A stretch of DNA of 42,624 bases from Kiritimatiellia bacterium (GTDB lineage Bacteria; Verrucomicrobiota; Kiritimatiellia; JAQICX01), in the NCBI GenBank assembly GCA_027858345.1, contig JAQICX010000013.1:1-42624 (forward strand). Reading direction: 5' to 3'. Below, piece after piece: positions 34,665-42,113 of the stretch. How positions within the stretch are numbered: the stretch's first letter is position 1; each line of letters begins with the position of its first letter. A model generated the notes under the pieces. It saw only the letters and a list, made by a program, of their open reading frames with translations. It made no database searches and was not told where the DNA came from. The position numbers and the translations under genes were made by a program.

Positions 34665-34728
34665 CAGTTAGACAGTTAGATGGTCAGTCAGTTAGACAGT
34701 TAGACGGTCAGTCAGTTAGACCGACCGT
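34665..34728. repeat. 24-bp tandem repeat upstream of clpB
   Basis: Two full units and a partial one, each starting CAGTTAGACAGTTAGA and ending GGTCAGT; the first two differ by one base (T/C). The array starts 24 bp upstream of the clpB start codon, so it lies in the leader or core promoter. Confidence 0.85.
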
Positions 34729-35265
34729 CCATCATCTTTATTTCATGTAATAGGTAGCATATGCCATGCCAACACACAAACCTCAACAAATGCAGCATTC
34801 TCAGCACATCACTCACTCTAATAAGCGACACACTGTCACACAACAGCGACAAGATGACACAAGCGTTGTGCAATGATAGGCAATTGCGGAACGCCAGCCA
34901 AAACTCCTCATAAATATACTTTTTCTTCCACGCCTCTGCGAGAAACTACCCACTTCCTACTACTCACTACCCACTGCTGACAAAGCCAGCTTCGGAGGTG
35001 GCGAGCAATGCGAGACGGAGGGGGGTTACTTCATCATTGGATATTCAAAACATAAAACAGCGGACACCGAGGATGACATCCTTCCCTGCCAACAAACAAC
35101 CGTCAACCTGCAATTTCCACATCCGTCCCATACGTCCCATACGTCCCATTCTTTTTGATCTGACGAATCAGACAAATAGGGAGGTTCGCCTAGTTGGCGA
35201 TATCCTCTCTTAATCTTTACCTCACCCTTATTTCAGATGATTTACCCAATATCAAACATTTCTCC

Positions 35266-35294
35266 TTGTAAAAAAACAACATAAAATATACAAT
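35266..35294 (+). promoter_or_regulatory. Promoter of lpxK
   Basis: TTGTAA (35266-35271), 17 bp, TACAAT (35289-35294), 54 bp before the ATG at 35348. The ribosome site is weak (AAAG within TTTAAAGACAC). Confidence 0.6.
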
Positions 35295-35347
35295 CCCACG
35301 TCGCTCATAAATAAGGAACCATAAATTAACAAAAATTTAAAGACACA

Positions 35348-36520
35348 ATGGCTCAAAAAAAAGAAAAACTTGAAAAATATATAGAGAAACTCATCTACAA
35401 TCGAGACGAAGATTTACACGTAGATTTTGGCACAAGAGTTCTGCTGACCATATCAAGAGGCATGTCGCACTGCTTCAAAGGAATAATACTTTTCAGACAC
35501 TACCTTTACGATCAACGAATTTTGAGAACCGACTTTCCAGGTTGCCAGGTAATCAGCATCGGTAATCTTACCGTTGGCGGAACAGGTAAAACCCCAGTAG
35601 TAGAACTTATTGCAAAAACACTCGCAAGTAAAAATCGCAAGATAGCCATTTTGAGCCGTGGATATAAAAAGAAAGAGCCTGCATTTTCCGAAAAGATAAT
35701 TAACAAGCTTACCTTTCAAGAGAAAAAGACCCCACCTCGAGTTGTATCTGACGGAAAAGAAATCTTTTTGGATTACACACAAAGTGGTGATGAGCCTTTC
35801 ATGCTTGCAAACAACCTTAAAGGAGTTGCAGTGCTGGTTGACAAAGACAGAGTTAAAAGCAAGAAACATGCAATCAAAGAGTTTGACTGTGACACATTAA
35901 TTCTGGACGATGGCTTCCAGCATCTTGCATTGCAGCACAGCACTGAAATTGTACTTGTAGATACAACCAATCCATATGGTAACGGATACATGCTGCCACG
36001 AGGAATTCTAAGAGAACCATTTTCAAACATCAAACGTGCCGATTATATATTTCTAACAAAATCAACAGGTGACAATCAGTATCTAATTGACGAAATAAGG
36101 GTATATAACACAAAAGCAAAAATAATCGAATGTCGCCATGCTCCAAGATACTTGGAAAACATCTATACCAAAGAAATTGAACCATTAGAGTTTTTGAAAG
36201 CAAAACGCATCATTGCCATGTCGGGTATTGCTTCACCAAAAGGATTTGAAAAACTGCTTGAAAACTTTGGCGCATTACTTATGGCAAAAAAACGATTCAC
36301 AGACCATCATAGATACACACAAAAAGAAATTACGAACATTATAAATTTGGCTGAAGAAAAAGGTTGTGAAGCAATCATTACCACAGAAAAAGACACTGTT
36401 CGGTGTGATCACATGGAGCAGTGCAACACTCCGATATACTTCCTACGAGTTGATATCGAAATTCTCAAAGGTCAAGAACACTTTGATGAAATCATCCAAA
36501 AAACCTGTAACTTCAGCTAG
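35348..36520 (+). CDS. lpxK: Tetraacyldisaccharide 4'-kinase LpxK
   Basis: A 390-residue inner-membrane-associated kinase that phosphorylates the 4' position of the lipid A disaccharide precursor. The P-loop is VGGTGKTP (76-83), followed by the conserved IAILSRGYKKK. Further hallmarks are SDGKE, GDEP, VLVDKDR, LILDDGFQHL, LPRGILREP, MSGIASPKGFE and TDHHRYT near the C-terminus, then TTEKDTVR. The N-terminal ~30 residues are longer than in E. coli LpxK (328); a membrane helix is plausible around residues 30-55. Its TAG stop lies inside the CTAG at the left edge of a MITE copy, so the insertion may have set the C-terminus. Confidence 0.95.
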   Translation: MAQKKEKLEKYIEKLIYNRDEDLHVDFGTRVLLTISRGMSHCFKGIILFRHYLYDQRILRTDFPGCQVISIGNLTVGGTGKTPVVELIAKTLASKNRKIAILSRGYKKKEPAFSEKIINKLTFQEKKTPPRVVSDGKEIFLDYTQSGDEPFMLANNLKGVAVLVDKDRVKSKKHAIKEFDCDTLILDDGFQHLALQHSTEIVLVDTTNPYGNGYMLPRGILREPFSNIKRADYIFLTKSTGDNQYLIDEIRVYNTKAKIIECRHAPRYLENIYTKEIEPLEFLKAKRIIAMSGIASPKGFEKLLENFGALLMAKKRFTDHHRYTQKEITNIINLAEEKGCEAIITTEKDTVRCDHMEQCNTPIYFLRVDIEILKGQEHFDEIIQKTCNFS

Positions 36521-36674
36521 AGCATTTCACTAATGAAACGCAGTAAATCTTTGTCCTGCGGCTTCCGTTGAATCTTTCAAAAAAATACGCAATAGGCCTG
36601 CTATTACTTGATTTTTTTAAGCCCAACGTCGTCCTCGAATAAAATCTTTACAGCGTTTCATTTGTTCAATGCTC
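36520..36674. mobile_element. Complete IS630-like MITE copy (155 bp)
   Basis: It starts GAGCATTTCACTAATGAAAC and ends with the inverted terminus (GAGCATTGAACAAATGAAAC when read inward), about 30 bp of imperfect terminal inverted repeat. TA occurs on both sides (36518-36519 and 36675-36676), within CTAG each time. The interior holds CAGGCCTGCTATTACTTG and a poly-T tract whose length differs between copies (7, 9 and 10). Relative to the window-end copies it is inverted. Confidence 0.8.
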
Positions 36675-37078
36675 TAGGGTTCGTTTGTGAACTGTTTTTC
36701 CGTTTGAACTTTTAGTTGTTATTCTCCGAGTCGAAGCGACTCGACTACAGGTGTTATGCAATAAAATCAACTTTTTTTGCAAATCAGCCAATTATAGAAG
36801 CGTCTTGAAGGTGCGAAAGCCAGTCAATTGGGTTGATAGTTGGTCGTTCCTCGTCTTCCTGGCGACGCAGTCACCACATCCGTCCCATCAGTCCCATACG
36901 TCCCATTTTCTTCGACCGGACAGATTGGACAGATATCACGACTACGTCGCCTCAGAGTGTACAATCATATTTTTCTTACCACATTCTTTCATTTTGTCTT
37001 GACCATTTAGTCAAAAATTGGGATAGTATCCGAAGTTTAAGCACAATTTTAACAAAAACAATTAAGGGACACAACATA
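36521..37078. other. Spacer between lpxK and the outer-membrane protein gene
   Basis: The MITE is followed by TCTCCGAGTCGAAGCGACTCG (a hairpin repeat also at 42295-42316 and, inverted, near 250-273), the CACATCCGTCCCAT repeat (36874-36906), and the promoter at 36999-37027. No gene is seen. Confidence 0.65.
36999..37027 (+). promoter_or_regulatory. Promoter of the OMP-ACP-heptosyltransferase cluster
   Basis: TTGACC (36999-37004), 17 bp, GATAGT (37022-37027), about 50 bp before ATG 37079, which has AAGGGA upstream. The spacing of the following genes (22 and 5 bp) suggests they share it. Confidence 0.55.
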
Positions 37079-37642
37079 ATGAAGAAGATACTACTTATCT
37101 CATGCGTACTAATGACAGCAGCAGCATTCGCAAAACCTCTACCAAAAGCTGTATACGAAGTAAAAATCGCCACAGGTGCGGATCTTTTAAACACAACAGA
37201 CATGAAAGACATTCCTCTCGAGTTTGGTCTGGGATACAATGTAAAAAAGGAGCTGTTAGTTGGCGGATTCTTCTCTTATTCAAAAAAGGATTGGGACAGT
37301 TATTTTGGACCAAATGGTGTATGGGAAGTTGGTGCATACAGCGAGTATAGTTTTTTTGTATCAGAGCATTTTCGTCCATATGTCAGCCTATCACTATCAC
37401 TACTTGACGCACAAGATACAGAAGCTGACATGGTTTTCAACTTTGCTCCAGGAGTTGGAGCCAAATTATTTCTTACAGACAATCTTTCTCTATTTGCACA
37501 AGTTGATTTAAACATTGCATCAAAAGACATATATGATTTTGAGAGAGAAGCTGGTCCAAACAACGACTGGCCTACAAGCGAAGGTAGCGGCGAGAACTAC
37601 AATGTTTCACTTGCAGCGGGGCTTCGATACTTACTTTTCTAG
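37079..37642 (+). CDS. Small outer-membrane beta-barrel protein
   Basis: A 187-residue secreted protein with a Sec signal (MKKILLISCVLMTAAAFAKP, cleavage after AFA). It then has alternating amphipathic strands (VYEVKIATG, LEFGLGYNV, LLVGGFFSY, EVGAYSEYSFFV, FRPYVSLSLSLL, FNFAPGVGAKLFL, LSLFAQVDLNIA) ending in the aromatic C-terminus AAGLRYLLF expected for BAM-inserted barrels. Size fits an eight-stranded OmpX/OmpW-like barrel. I do not recognise a specific family. The ATG at 37079 is chosen for the signal peptide and AAGGGA site; the open frame extends upstream only through repeat DNA. Confidence 0.8.
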   Translation: MKKILLISCVLMTAAAFAKPLPKAVYEVKIATGADLLNTTDMKDIPLEFGLGYNVKKELLVGGFFSYSKKDWDSYFGPNGVWEVGAYSEYSFFVSEHFRPYVSLSLSLLDAQDTEADMVFNFAPGVGAKLFLTDNLSLFAQVDLNIASKDIYDFEREAGPNNDWPTSEGSGENYNVSLAAGLRYLLF

Positions 37643-37664
37643 AATAAAAAAAAAGGTTTAATAA

Positions 37665-37910
37665 ATGACAAAAGAAGACGTTATTTCAAAGTTAGCAGAA
37701 GTTATGAAGAGCGTATCACAAGAAGATGTTGATTGGGATTCAATATCAGCTGATACAAAAATTGAAAGCTTAGGGTTCGACTCTCTATCAATTCTTGACC
37801 TTATGTACGATATCCAACAAGAGTTTGATATTGAAATTGAAGGTGAAGAAATTGTTGACATCAAAACAATTGATCAACTAGCAGCTTTTATTATTGAAAA
37901 AGCAGCATAA
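37665..37910 (+). CDS. Acyl carrier protein
   Basis: An 81-residue acidic four-helix carrier with the phosphopantetheine site GFDSLSILDLM (Ser in DSLS) and the expected DV..ISKLAEV start. It carries acyl groups as thioesters. The position between an outer-membrane protein gene and a heptosyltransferase gene, away from fab genes, suggests a dedicated carrier for envelope lipids rather than the main fatty-acid-synthesis ACP, but that is inference. AAAAGGTTTAATAA supplies a ribosome site. The heptosyltransferase gene starts 5 bp after its stop. Confidence 0.9.
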   Translation: MTKEDVISKLAEVMKSVSQEDVDWDSISADTKIESLGFDSLSILDLMYDIQQEFDIEIEGEEIVDIKTIDQLAAFIIEKAA

Positions 37911-37915
37911 AAACA

Positions 37916-38905
37916 ATGAAAATTCTTATATGCAGTGTTAACTGGTTAGGTGACTGTATAATGACAATGCCTGCTATTCAGATTTTCAAGTCAGAAAATC
38001 CTGAAGCAGGCATTGATGTTTTAGTCAAAGAGAAATTGAAGGGCATTTGGCAAATTCATAGTGTCATAGACAATGTCATCACCTACAATGAAGATGCAAC
38101 ATGGAATGTCGCTAAAACTCTAAAAGATAAAAAATACGACAAAGTCTTCATTCTTCCAAATTCATTTCGTTCAGCTCTCATTCCATTTCTTGCAGGAATT
38201 CCAAGAAGAACTGCTGTTGCAGGACAGCTACGCTCTATATTAATCAACGACAGGATTAAATTGTCAGACAAGGCAAGAGACGGACACCAATCGCAGGAAT
38301 ATATGGAAATTTTTGGTAACGCATATAGCGGAAAACTGCCAATGCCAAAAATCAAGACCAATCAGAAAAGTGCATTAGACATGCTTAATGCTCTAGACAA
38401 GAAAGACTTTATTGGTCAAAAAATCATGGCAATTCTTCCTGGAGCAGCTTATGGACCAGCAAAAATGTGGCCATCTGAATATTTTGTGGAAACTGCAAAA
38501 AAAATGCGGGAGCAATATCTTGTTCATCGATTTATTATACTTGGCACAAAGAATGAAATTGATATCTGCAAGGAAGTTCATAGCAAGTTAGATAACTCAA
38601 TTAATCTTGCGGGCAAAACAAGTTTTGAACAGCTGACATCACTGCTTTCAATAACAGAAATCACAATTGCAAATGACAGTGGAGGCATGCATCTGGCAAC
38701 AGCTTGCGGGACAAAGGTGATTGGCATTTTTGGAATAACTGATCCCTATAAAACAGGTCCACTTGGTTCAAATAGTGCATTCTTAACAAATGATGATTAT
38801 CCTCATAGCCGAGACATTCCAAGGGTGTCGGAGATTGCAACAAAATGTTTGAGGTCAATCACACCTGACCAAGTGGTTGAAAAAGCGAAAGAACTACTCT
38901 GTTAA
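37916..38905 (+). CDS. GT9-family LPS heptosyltransferase (WaaF-like)
   Basis: A 329-residue cytosolic glycosyltransferase that adds heptose to the LPS core. The N-terminus MKILICSVNWLGDCIMTMPA is the GT9 acceptor-domain signature, with VFILPNSFRSALIPFLAGIP further on. The nucleotide-sugar half has AILPGAAYGPAKMWPSEYF, LAGKTSFEQL and NDSGGMHLATACGTKVIGIF. It resembles heptosyltransferase II (WaaF) more than WaaC by the PGAAYGPAKMWP stretch. It is 5 bp from the ACP gene, likely co-transcribed. The substrate could also be another ADP-heptose-accepting core sugar. Confidence 0.88.
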   Translation: MKILICSVNWLGDCIMTMPAIQIFKSENPEAGIDVLVKEKLKGIWQIHSVIDNVITYNEDATWNVAKTLKDKKYDKVFILPNSFRSALIPFLAGIPRRTAVAGQLRSILINDRIKLSDKARDGHQSQEYMEIFGNAYSGKLPMPKIKTNQKSALDMLNALDKKDFIGQKIMAILPGAAYGPAKMWPSEYFVETAKKMREQYLVHRFIILGTKNEIDICKEVHSKLDNSINLAGKTSFEQLTSLLSITEITIANDSGGMHLATACGTKVIGIFGITDPYKTGPLGSNSAFLTNDDYPHSRDIPRVSEIATKCLRSITPDQVVEKAKELLC

Positions 38906-39493
38906 GATTTCTCAAATGCACAAGTTAGAGATTGTGCGAGTTGTGCTCGAAGTTTTTCTGAACCACATGATTGCTTAGTCAAACAAACATCAGGCGACGT
39001 AGTCGTCAGATAAGTCTGATCTGTCAAATCCGTCTGATCAAAAAAAGATAAGATTAAGATTAAGAGGCCGGCTTACGCCAGCCTTAGAAAACTCCGACCT
39101 CTGCTGAGGTCGGCTACAGAAGACTGTTATTGCAGGTTGACATTAGCTTGTTGCTTCATGCTAGCTTTGCTAGGCGAGGTACTATCAAAAACTGTAATGG
39201 TTACGCCCTGAAAGGGCAGATTATACTAGCCCTAGGCAACGCCTAGGGTAATAATCATTGAGTTTTGTTGCGCCCTGCAAGGGCAACTTAAGAAATATAG
39301 TTAAGTTGCCCTTACAGGGCGAAGGTGTATAACATTGCAAGCCCCAGAGTGTTGCCCTGGGCTAATATAAACTGGGCTGTCAGCCCGTTAGAACAAAGGA
39401 TTAGATAAAATTGTCGATATACCACTTATTTACAATTAAATAGTGCTGAAAAAAGTTTTAAACTTTTGACAGAACCAAGCCGAGAAAAACAAA
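38906..39493. other. Repeat spacer before murJ
   Basis: A hexamer/hairpin trio like that at 31661-31740 lies at 39048-39120 (AAGATTAAGATTAAG, then GCCGGCTTACGCCAGC, then GACCTCTGCTGAGGTC). A REP-like hairpin cluster follows (39205-39395). No gene is seen. Confidence 0.7.
39205..39395. repeat. REP-like hairpin cluster (GCCCTGAAAGGGC / CCTAGG type)
   Basis: Successive palindromes: CGCCCTGAAAGGGC, GCCCTAGGCAACGCCTAGGG, CGCCCTGCAAGGGC, AAGTTGCCC..GGGCAACTT (arms 39278-39296 and 39302-39312), GCCCTTACAGGGC, GCCCCAGAGTGTTGCCCTGGGC and GGGCTGTCAGCCC. It is similar in style to 25240-25425, with different linkers. Confidence 0.75.
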
Positions 39494-41059
39494 ATGAAAA
39501 CGAATAAGTTTATAAAATCTAGCCTCATAGTTGGCATATGCACAGGGACAAGCAGACTGTTTGGACTGATTCGTAACATCCTGATGGCACATCTTTTCGG
39601 CACATCCGCGCTTGGTTCTGCTTTCGTTTTAGCATTTAGAATTCCAAATTTATTTAGACGATTATTTGGCGAGGGTGCCCTATCCGCTGCTTTCATTCCT
39701 GTATTTTCTGAAGCATACGAGAAGGATAAAAAATCTGCATGGAAGTTGGCGTCAACCATATTGACACTTCTAACAGTTTTTCTATCTCTAATAGTTGTTG
39801 TTGTGATGCTGGTATGTCTTCTAGTCATCAACGCTGCCACCCTTCCTGAAGTTTGGCAATTAACTTTTAAATTGCTTCTTGTGATGTTCCCCTACATGCT
39901 GTTTATATGTATTGCAGCACTCTTTATGGCAATACTAAATAGTCGCTATCACTTCTTCTTTCCTGCATTTGCACATATTCTTCTTAATATCATATGGATA
40001 GCTGCACTACTATTTTTGTGTCCACAATTTGCAGATGACAAAATTGCTCAAGTGTATACAGTTGCCTTTGCAGTGCTTATTGGTGGAATTGCTCAAATGG
40101 CAATTCAACTGCCGGTTCTATTTAAGCAAGGATTCAGATTTACAATAAATTTTGACACCAAAGATCCACGAGTTCGCAAAGTTATCAGGCTGACAATTCC
40201 TGCTGCAATCGGCATGGGTGTAATTCAGCTCAATACATTTCTTGATGATATACTTGCAACATGCGTTGGGGATTGGGCACCTGCTGCGCTATCATACGCA
40301 TACTTGCTTGTTTACATGCCACTAGGAATAATTGCAACTGCAATGGGTACTGTGCTTTTACCTGTCTATTCAAGACAATCTACAGAGCTCACAACAGAGA
40401 AGGCGTTGCGAACTCTCAACAAGTCCAGTAGAATGCTTTTTCTAATTATGCCAGCCGCGGCAGTAGGTTTAACCATATTAGCACCAATCATTGTTCAAAC
40501 TCTTTTTCAATGGACAAACGGACAATTCACAGATGAATCCCTCACACAAACATATAGGGCTCTAATGTTCTATGCACCAGGATTGATTGTCTTTGGCTGG
40601 TATAAAGTGCTTGCACCATTTTTCTATGCTTACAAAGACACCAAAACACCAATGAAAGTTGCAATGTTTTCAGTGGCTTTAAACTTAATCTTAAATATTA
40701 CATTTATCCTGACTTGGCCGGATGGATACAAACACGCAGGTCTTGCATGCTCTACAGTAATTTCAAGTACATTTAACTGTATAATCCTCGCCTATCTGAT
40801 TAACAAACGCTATGGCTCTCCAAACTGGAAAAACATACTAGCTGTTCTGGTCAAATCATTTGTCGCAGCTGCAATCATGGCAATTGCAATTAAAATTGTA
40901 CAACCAATCGTTTTCTCAACTTTCTCAAAGATTATTGTTTATCAGAAACTATCGGAAATTGCATCACTAACATTGACTATTGCAATTGGAATCGTCATCT
41001 ACCTGATTGTTTCCGCATGCCTGAACCACAATGAATTGAAATCGCTTCGCAGAAAATAA
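39494..41059 (+). CDS. murJ: Lipid II flippase MurJ
   Basis: A 521-residue polytopic inner-membrane protein of the MOP superfamily that moves lipid-linked peptidoglycan precursor to the periplasmic face. About 14 transmembrane segments are visible. Family marks are SRLFGLIRNILMAHLFGTS, AFRIPNLFRRLFGEGALSAA then FIPVF, the central VRKVIRLTIPAAIGMGVIQ then LNTFLDDILA, and APGLIVFGWYKVLAPFFYA with YAYKDTKTPMK. Length matches E. coli MurJ (511). No clear Shine-Dalgarno is seen before the ATG (GAGAAAAACAAA). The essential glycine/arginine-rich N-terminal motif is intact. Confidence 0.97.
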   Translation: MKTNKFIKSSLIVGICTGTSRLFGLIRNILMAHLFGTSALGSAFVLAFRIPNLFRRLFGEGALSAAFIPVFSEAYEKDKKSAWKLASTILTLLTVFLSLIVVVVMLVCLLVINAATLPEVWQLTFKLLLVMFPYMLFICIAALFMAILNSRYHFFFPAFAHILLNIIWIAALLFLCPQFADDKIAQVYTVAFAVLIGGIAQMAIQLPVLFKQGFRFTINFDTKDPRVRKVIRLTIPAAIGMGVIQLNTFLDDILATCVGDWAPAALSYAYLLVYMPLGIIATAMGTVLLPVYSRQSTELTTEKALRTLNKSSRMLFLIMPAAAVGLTILAPIIVQTLFQWTNGQFTDESLTQTYRALMFYAPGLIVFGWYKVLAPFFYAYKDTKTPMKVAMFSVALNLILNITFILTWPDGYKHAGLACSTVISSTFNCIILAYLINKRYGSPNWKNILAVLVKSFVAAAIMAIAIKIVQPIVFSTFSKIIVYQKLSEIASLTLTIAIGIVIYLIVSACLNHNELKSLRRK

Positions 41060-41566
41060 AGAAAATCAATAAATTTTAGCCACTGATTAACACTGATTTT
41101 CACGGATAAAAAAAAGATTTTTTACCACGCACTCAAGACGAAGTCGCAGAGAGGTTTTTTTCTCTAATAAGAAAAGTAGAAAAGAGCAATGAACGAAGTG
41201 AATGGCCTACGCACGAAAATACACGAAAACTCGAGTTTTACTCTCACAACATACATTGCCATAAGCAAGCTTATGGAACAATGAATACCAGCAATCTTCC
41301 TGTGTTTTTTACCTGTCTCGCCATAGTCCAGCAATTTTATTAAATAGCTGGCGAAGGCGGAAGCGTCGGGCGTTGACCGACGAAGTGCTTGCAAAGCGAA
41401 GCAGGATGGCTAATACTCTTTCTTAATCTCTTTAATCCTTTTAATCTGCGGATAGAACCAAAATCCCTATAAAATATTCAAATTATCAAATTATATGCTT
41501 GATTAAAATTTCATTTTTCGCAATCATACCAATAATCTTTTTTTAACCTTTAATATGGAGCTTTAC
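41060..41566. other. Repeat spacer between murJ and pal
   Basis: The CCACTGATTAACACTGATTT / CACGGATAAAAAA repeat (41076-41120), an AATGAACGAAGTGAATGGCC block, a CACGAAAATACACGAAAACT repeat with a CCATAAGCAAGCTTATGG hairpin (41259-41276), and AATCCTTTTAATCTGCGG near 41437 parallel the composition of 14283-14990. No gene is seen. Confidence 0.7.
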
Positions 41567-42064
41567 ATGAACACAAAATATTTTTTCACAATAGCAATCG
41601 CAATCACTTTAATAGCACTAACAGGCTGTGGACGCAAAACTACTGGTATCAACAACGGCTACGAAGATGATGTTTTTGGAAATGATATTGCCATGGAAGC
41701 ACGTTTTGAAAATGGAACATTGGTAACAGAGGTATCATTCAGCGATATTAAATTCTCTTATGATAGTTTCATTATTCCTGCAAATGAAGTTGCAGATGTT
41801 GAAGCTGTTATTGACTATATGACTGCTAACCCTGGAATAGTTGTTATTTGCGAAGGCCACTGTGACGAGAGAGGCACAACTGATTATAACTTGTCTCTTG
41901 GTGAAAACAGAGCTCAATCCGTTAGAGCATATATGGTTAACGCTGGTATCAATCCTACAAGAATCCAAACTCGAAGCATGGGTGAAGATGATCCTTTGGA
42001 TTTTGGTCACAATTCAAGTGCATGGATGAACAACAGACGTGTTGAATTTGAACTATACCGATAG
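41567..42064 (+). CDS. pal: Peptidoglycan-associated lipoprotein Pal
   Basis: A 165-residue outer-membrane lipoprotein of the Tol-Pal system that binds peptidoglycan. Signal MNTKYFFTIAIAITLIALTGC has lipobox ALTGC. The OmpA C-terminal domain spans ~55-165: IKFSYDSFIIPANE, VICEGHCDERGTTDYNLSLG then ENRAQSVRAYMV, TRSMGEDDPLDFG and NNRRVEFELYR. ATG 41567 is preferred over the in-frame ATG at 41555 because GGAG (41557-41560) then sits 6 bp upstream and the signal peptide begins properly. tolQRAB are not adjacent in this window. A terminator follows at once. Confidence 0.95.
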   Translation: MNTKYFFTIAIAITLIALTGCGRKTTGINNGYEDDVFGNDIAMEARFENGTLVTEVSFSDIKFSYDSFIIPANEVADVEAVIDYMTANPGIVVICEGHCDERGTTDYNLSLGENRAQSVRAYMVNAGINPTRIQTRSMGEDDPLDFGHNSSAWMNNRRVEFELYR

Positions 42065-42076
42065 TTTAAATCTTAC

Positions 42077-42113
42077 AAAAAAAGCCACATTTCAAAATGT
42101 GGCTTTTTTTTGG
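42077..42113 (+). terminator. Terminator of pal
   Basis: AAGCCACATTT, loop C, AAAATGTGGCTT followed by TTTTTT, 13 bp after the stop codon. T/A runs lie on both sides. Confidence 0.93.

Larger units (their letters stand above)
34641..35347. other. Divergent spacer between clpB and lpxK
   Basis: Directly upstream of clpB is a 24-bp tandem repeat (34665-34728). Unremarkable sequence follows, with ACACAAGCGTTGTG-like dyads (34858-34872), a GC-richer segment (34975-35030), the CACATCCGTCCCAT repeat (35117-35152), and the lpxK promoter. No gene is seen. Confidence 0.65.

Noticed and set aside
36833-37078. Upstream extension of the outer-membrane protein reading frame
   Set aside because: The extension lies in a dispersed repeat and the promoter; the internal ATG at 37079 has a good ribosome site and begins a classic signal peptide.
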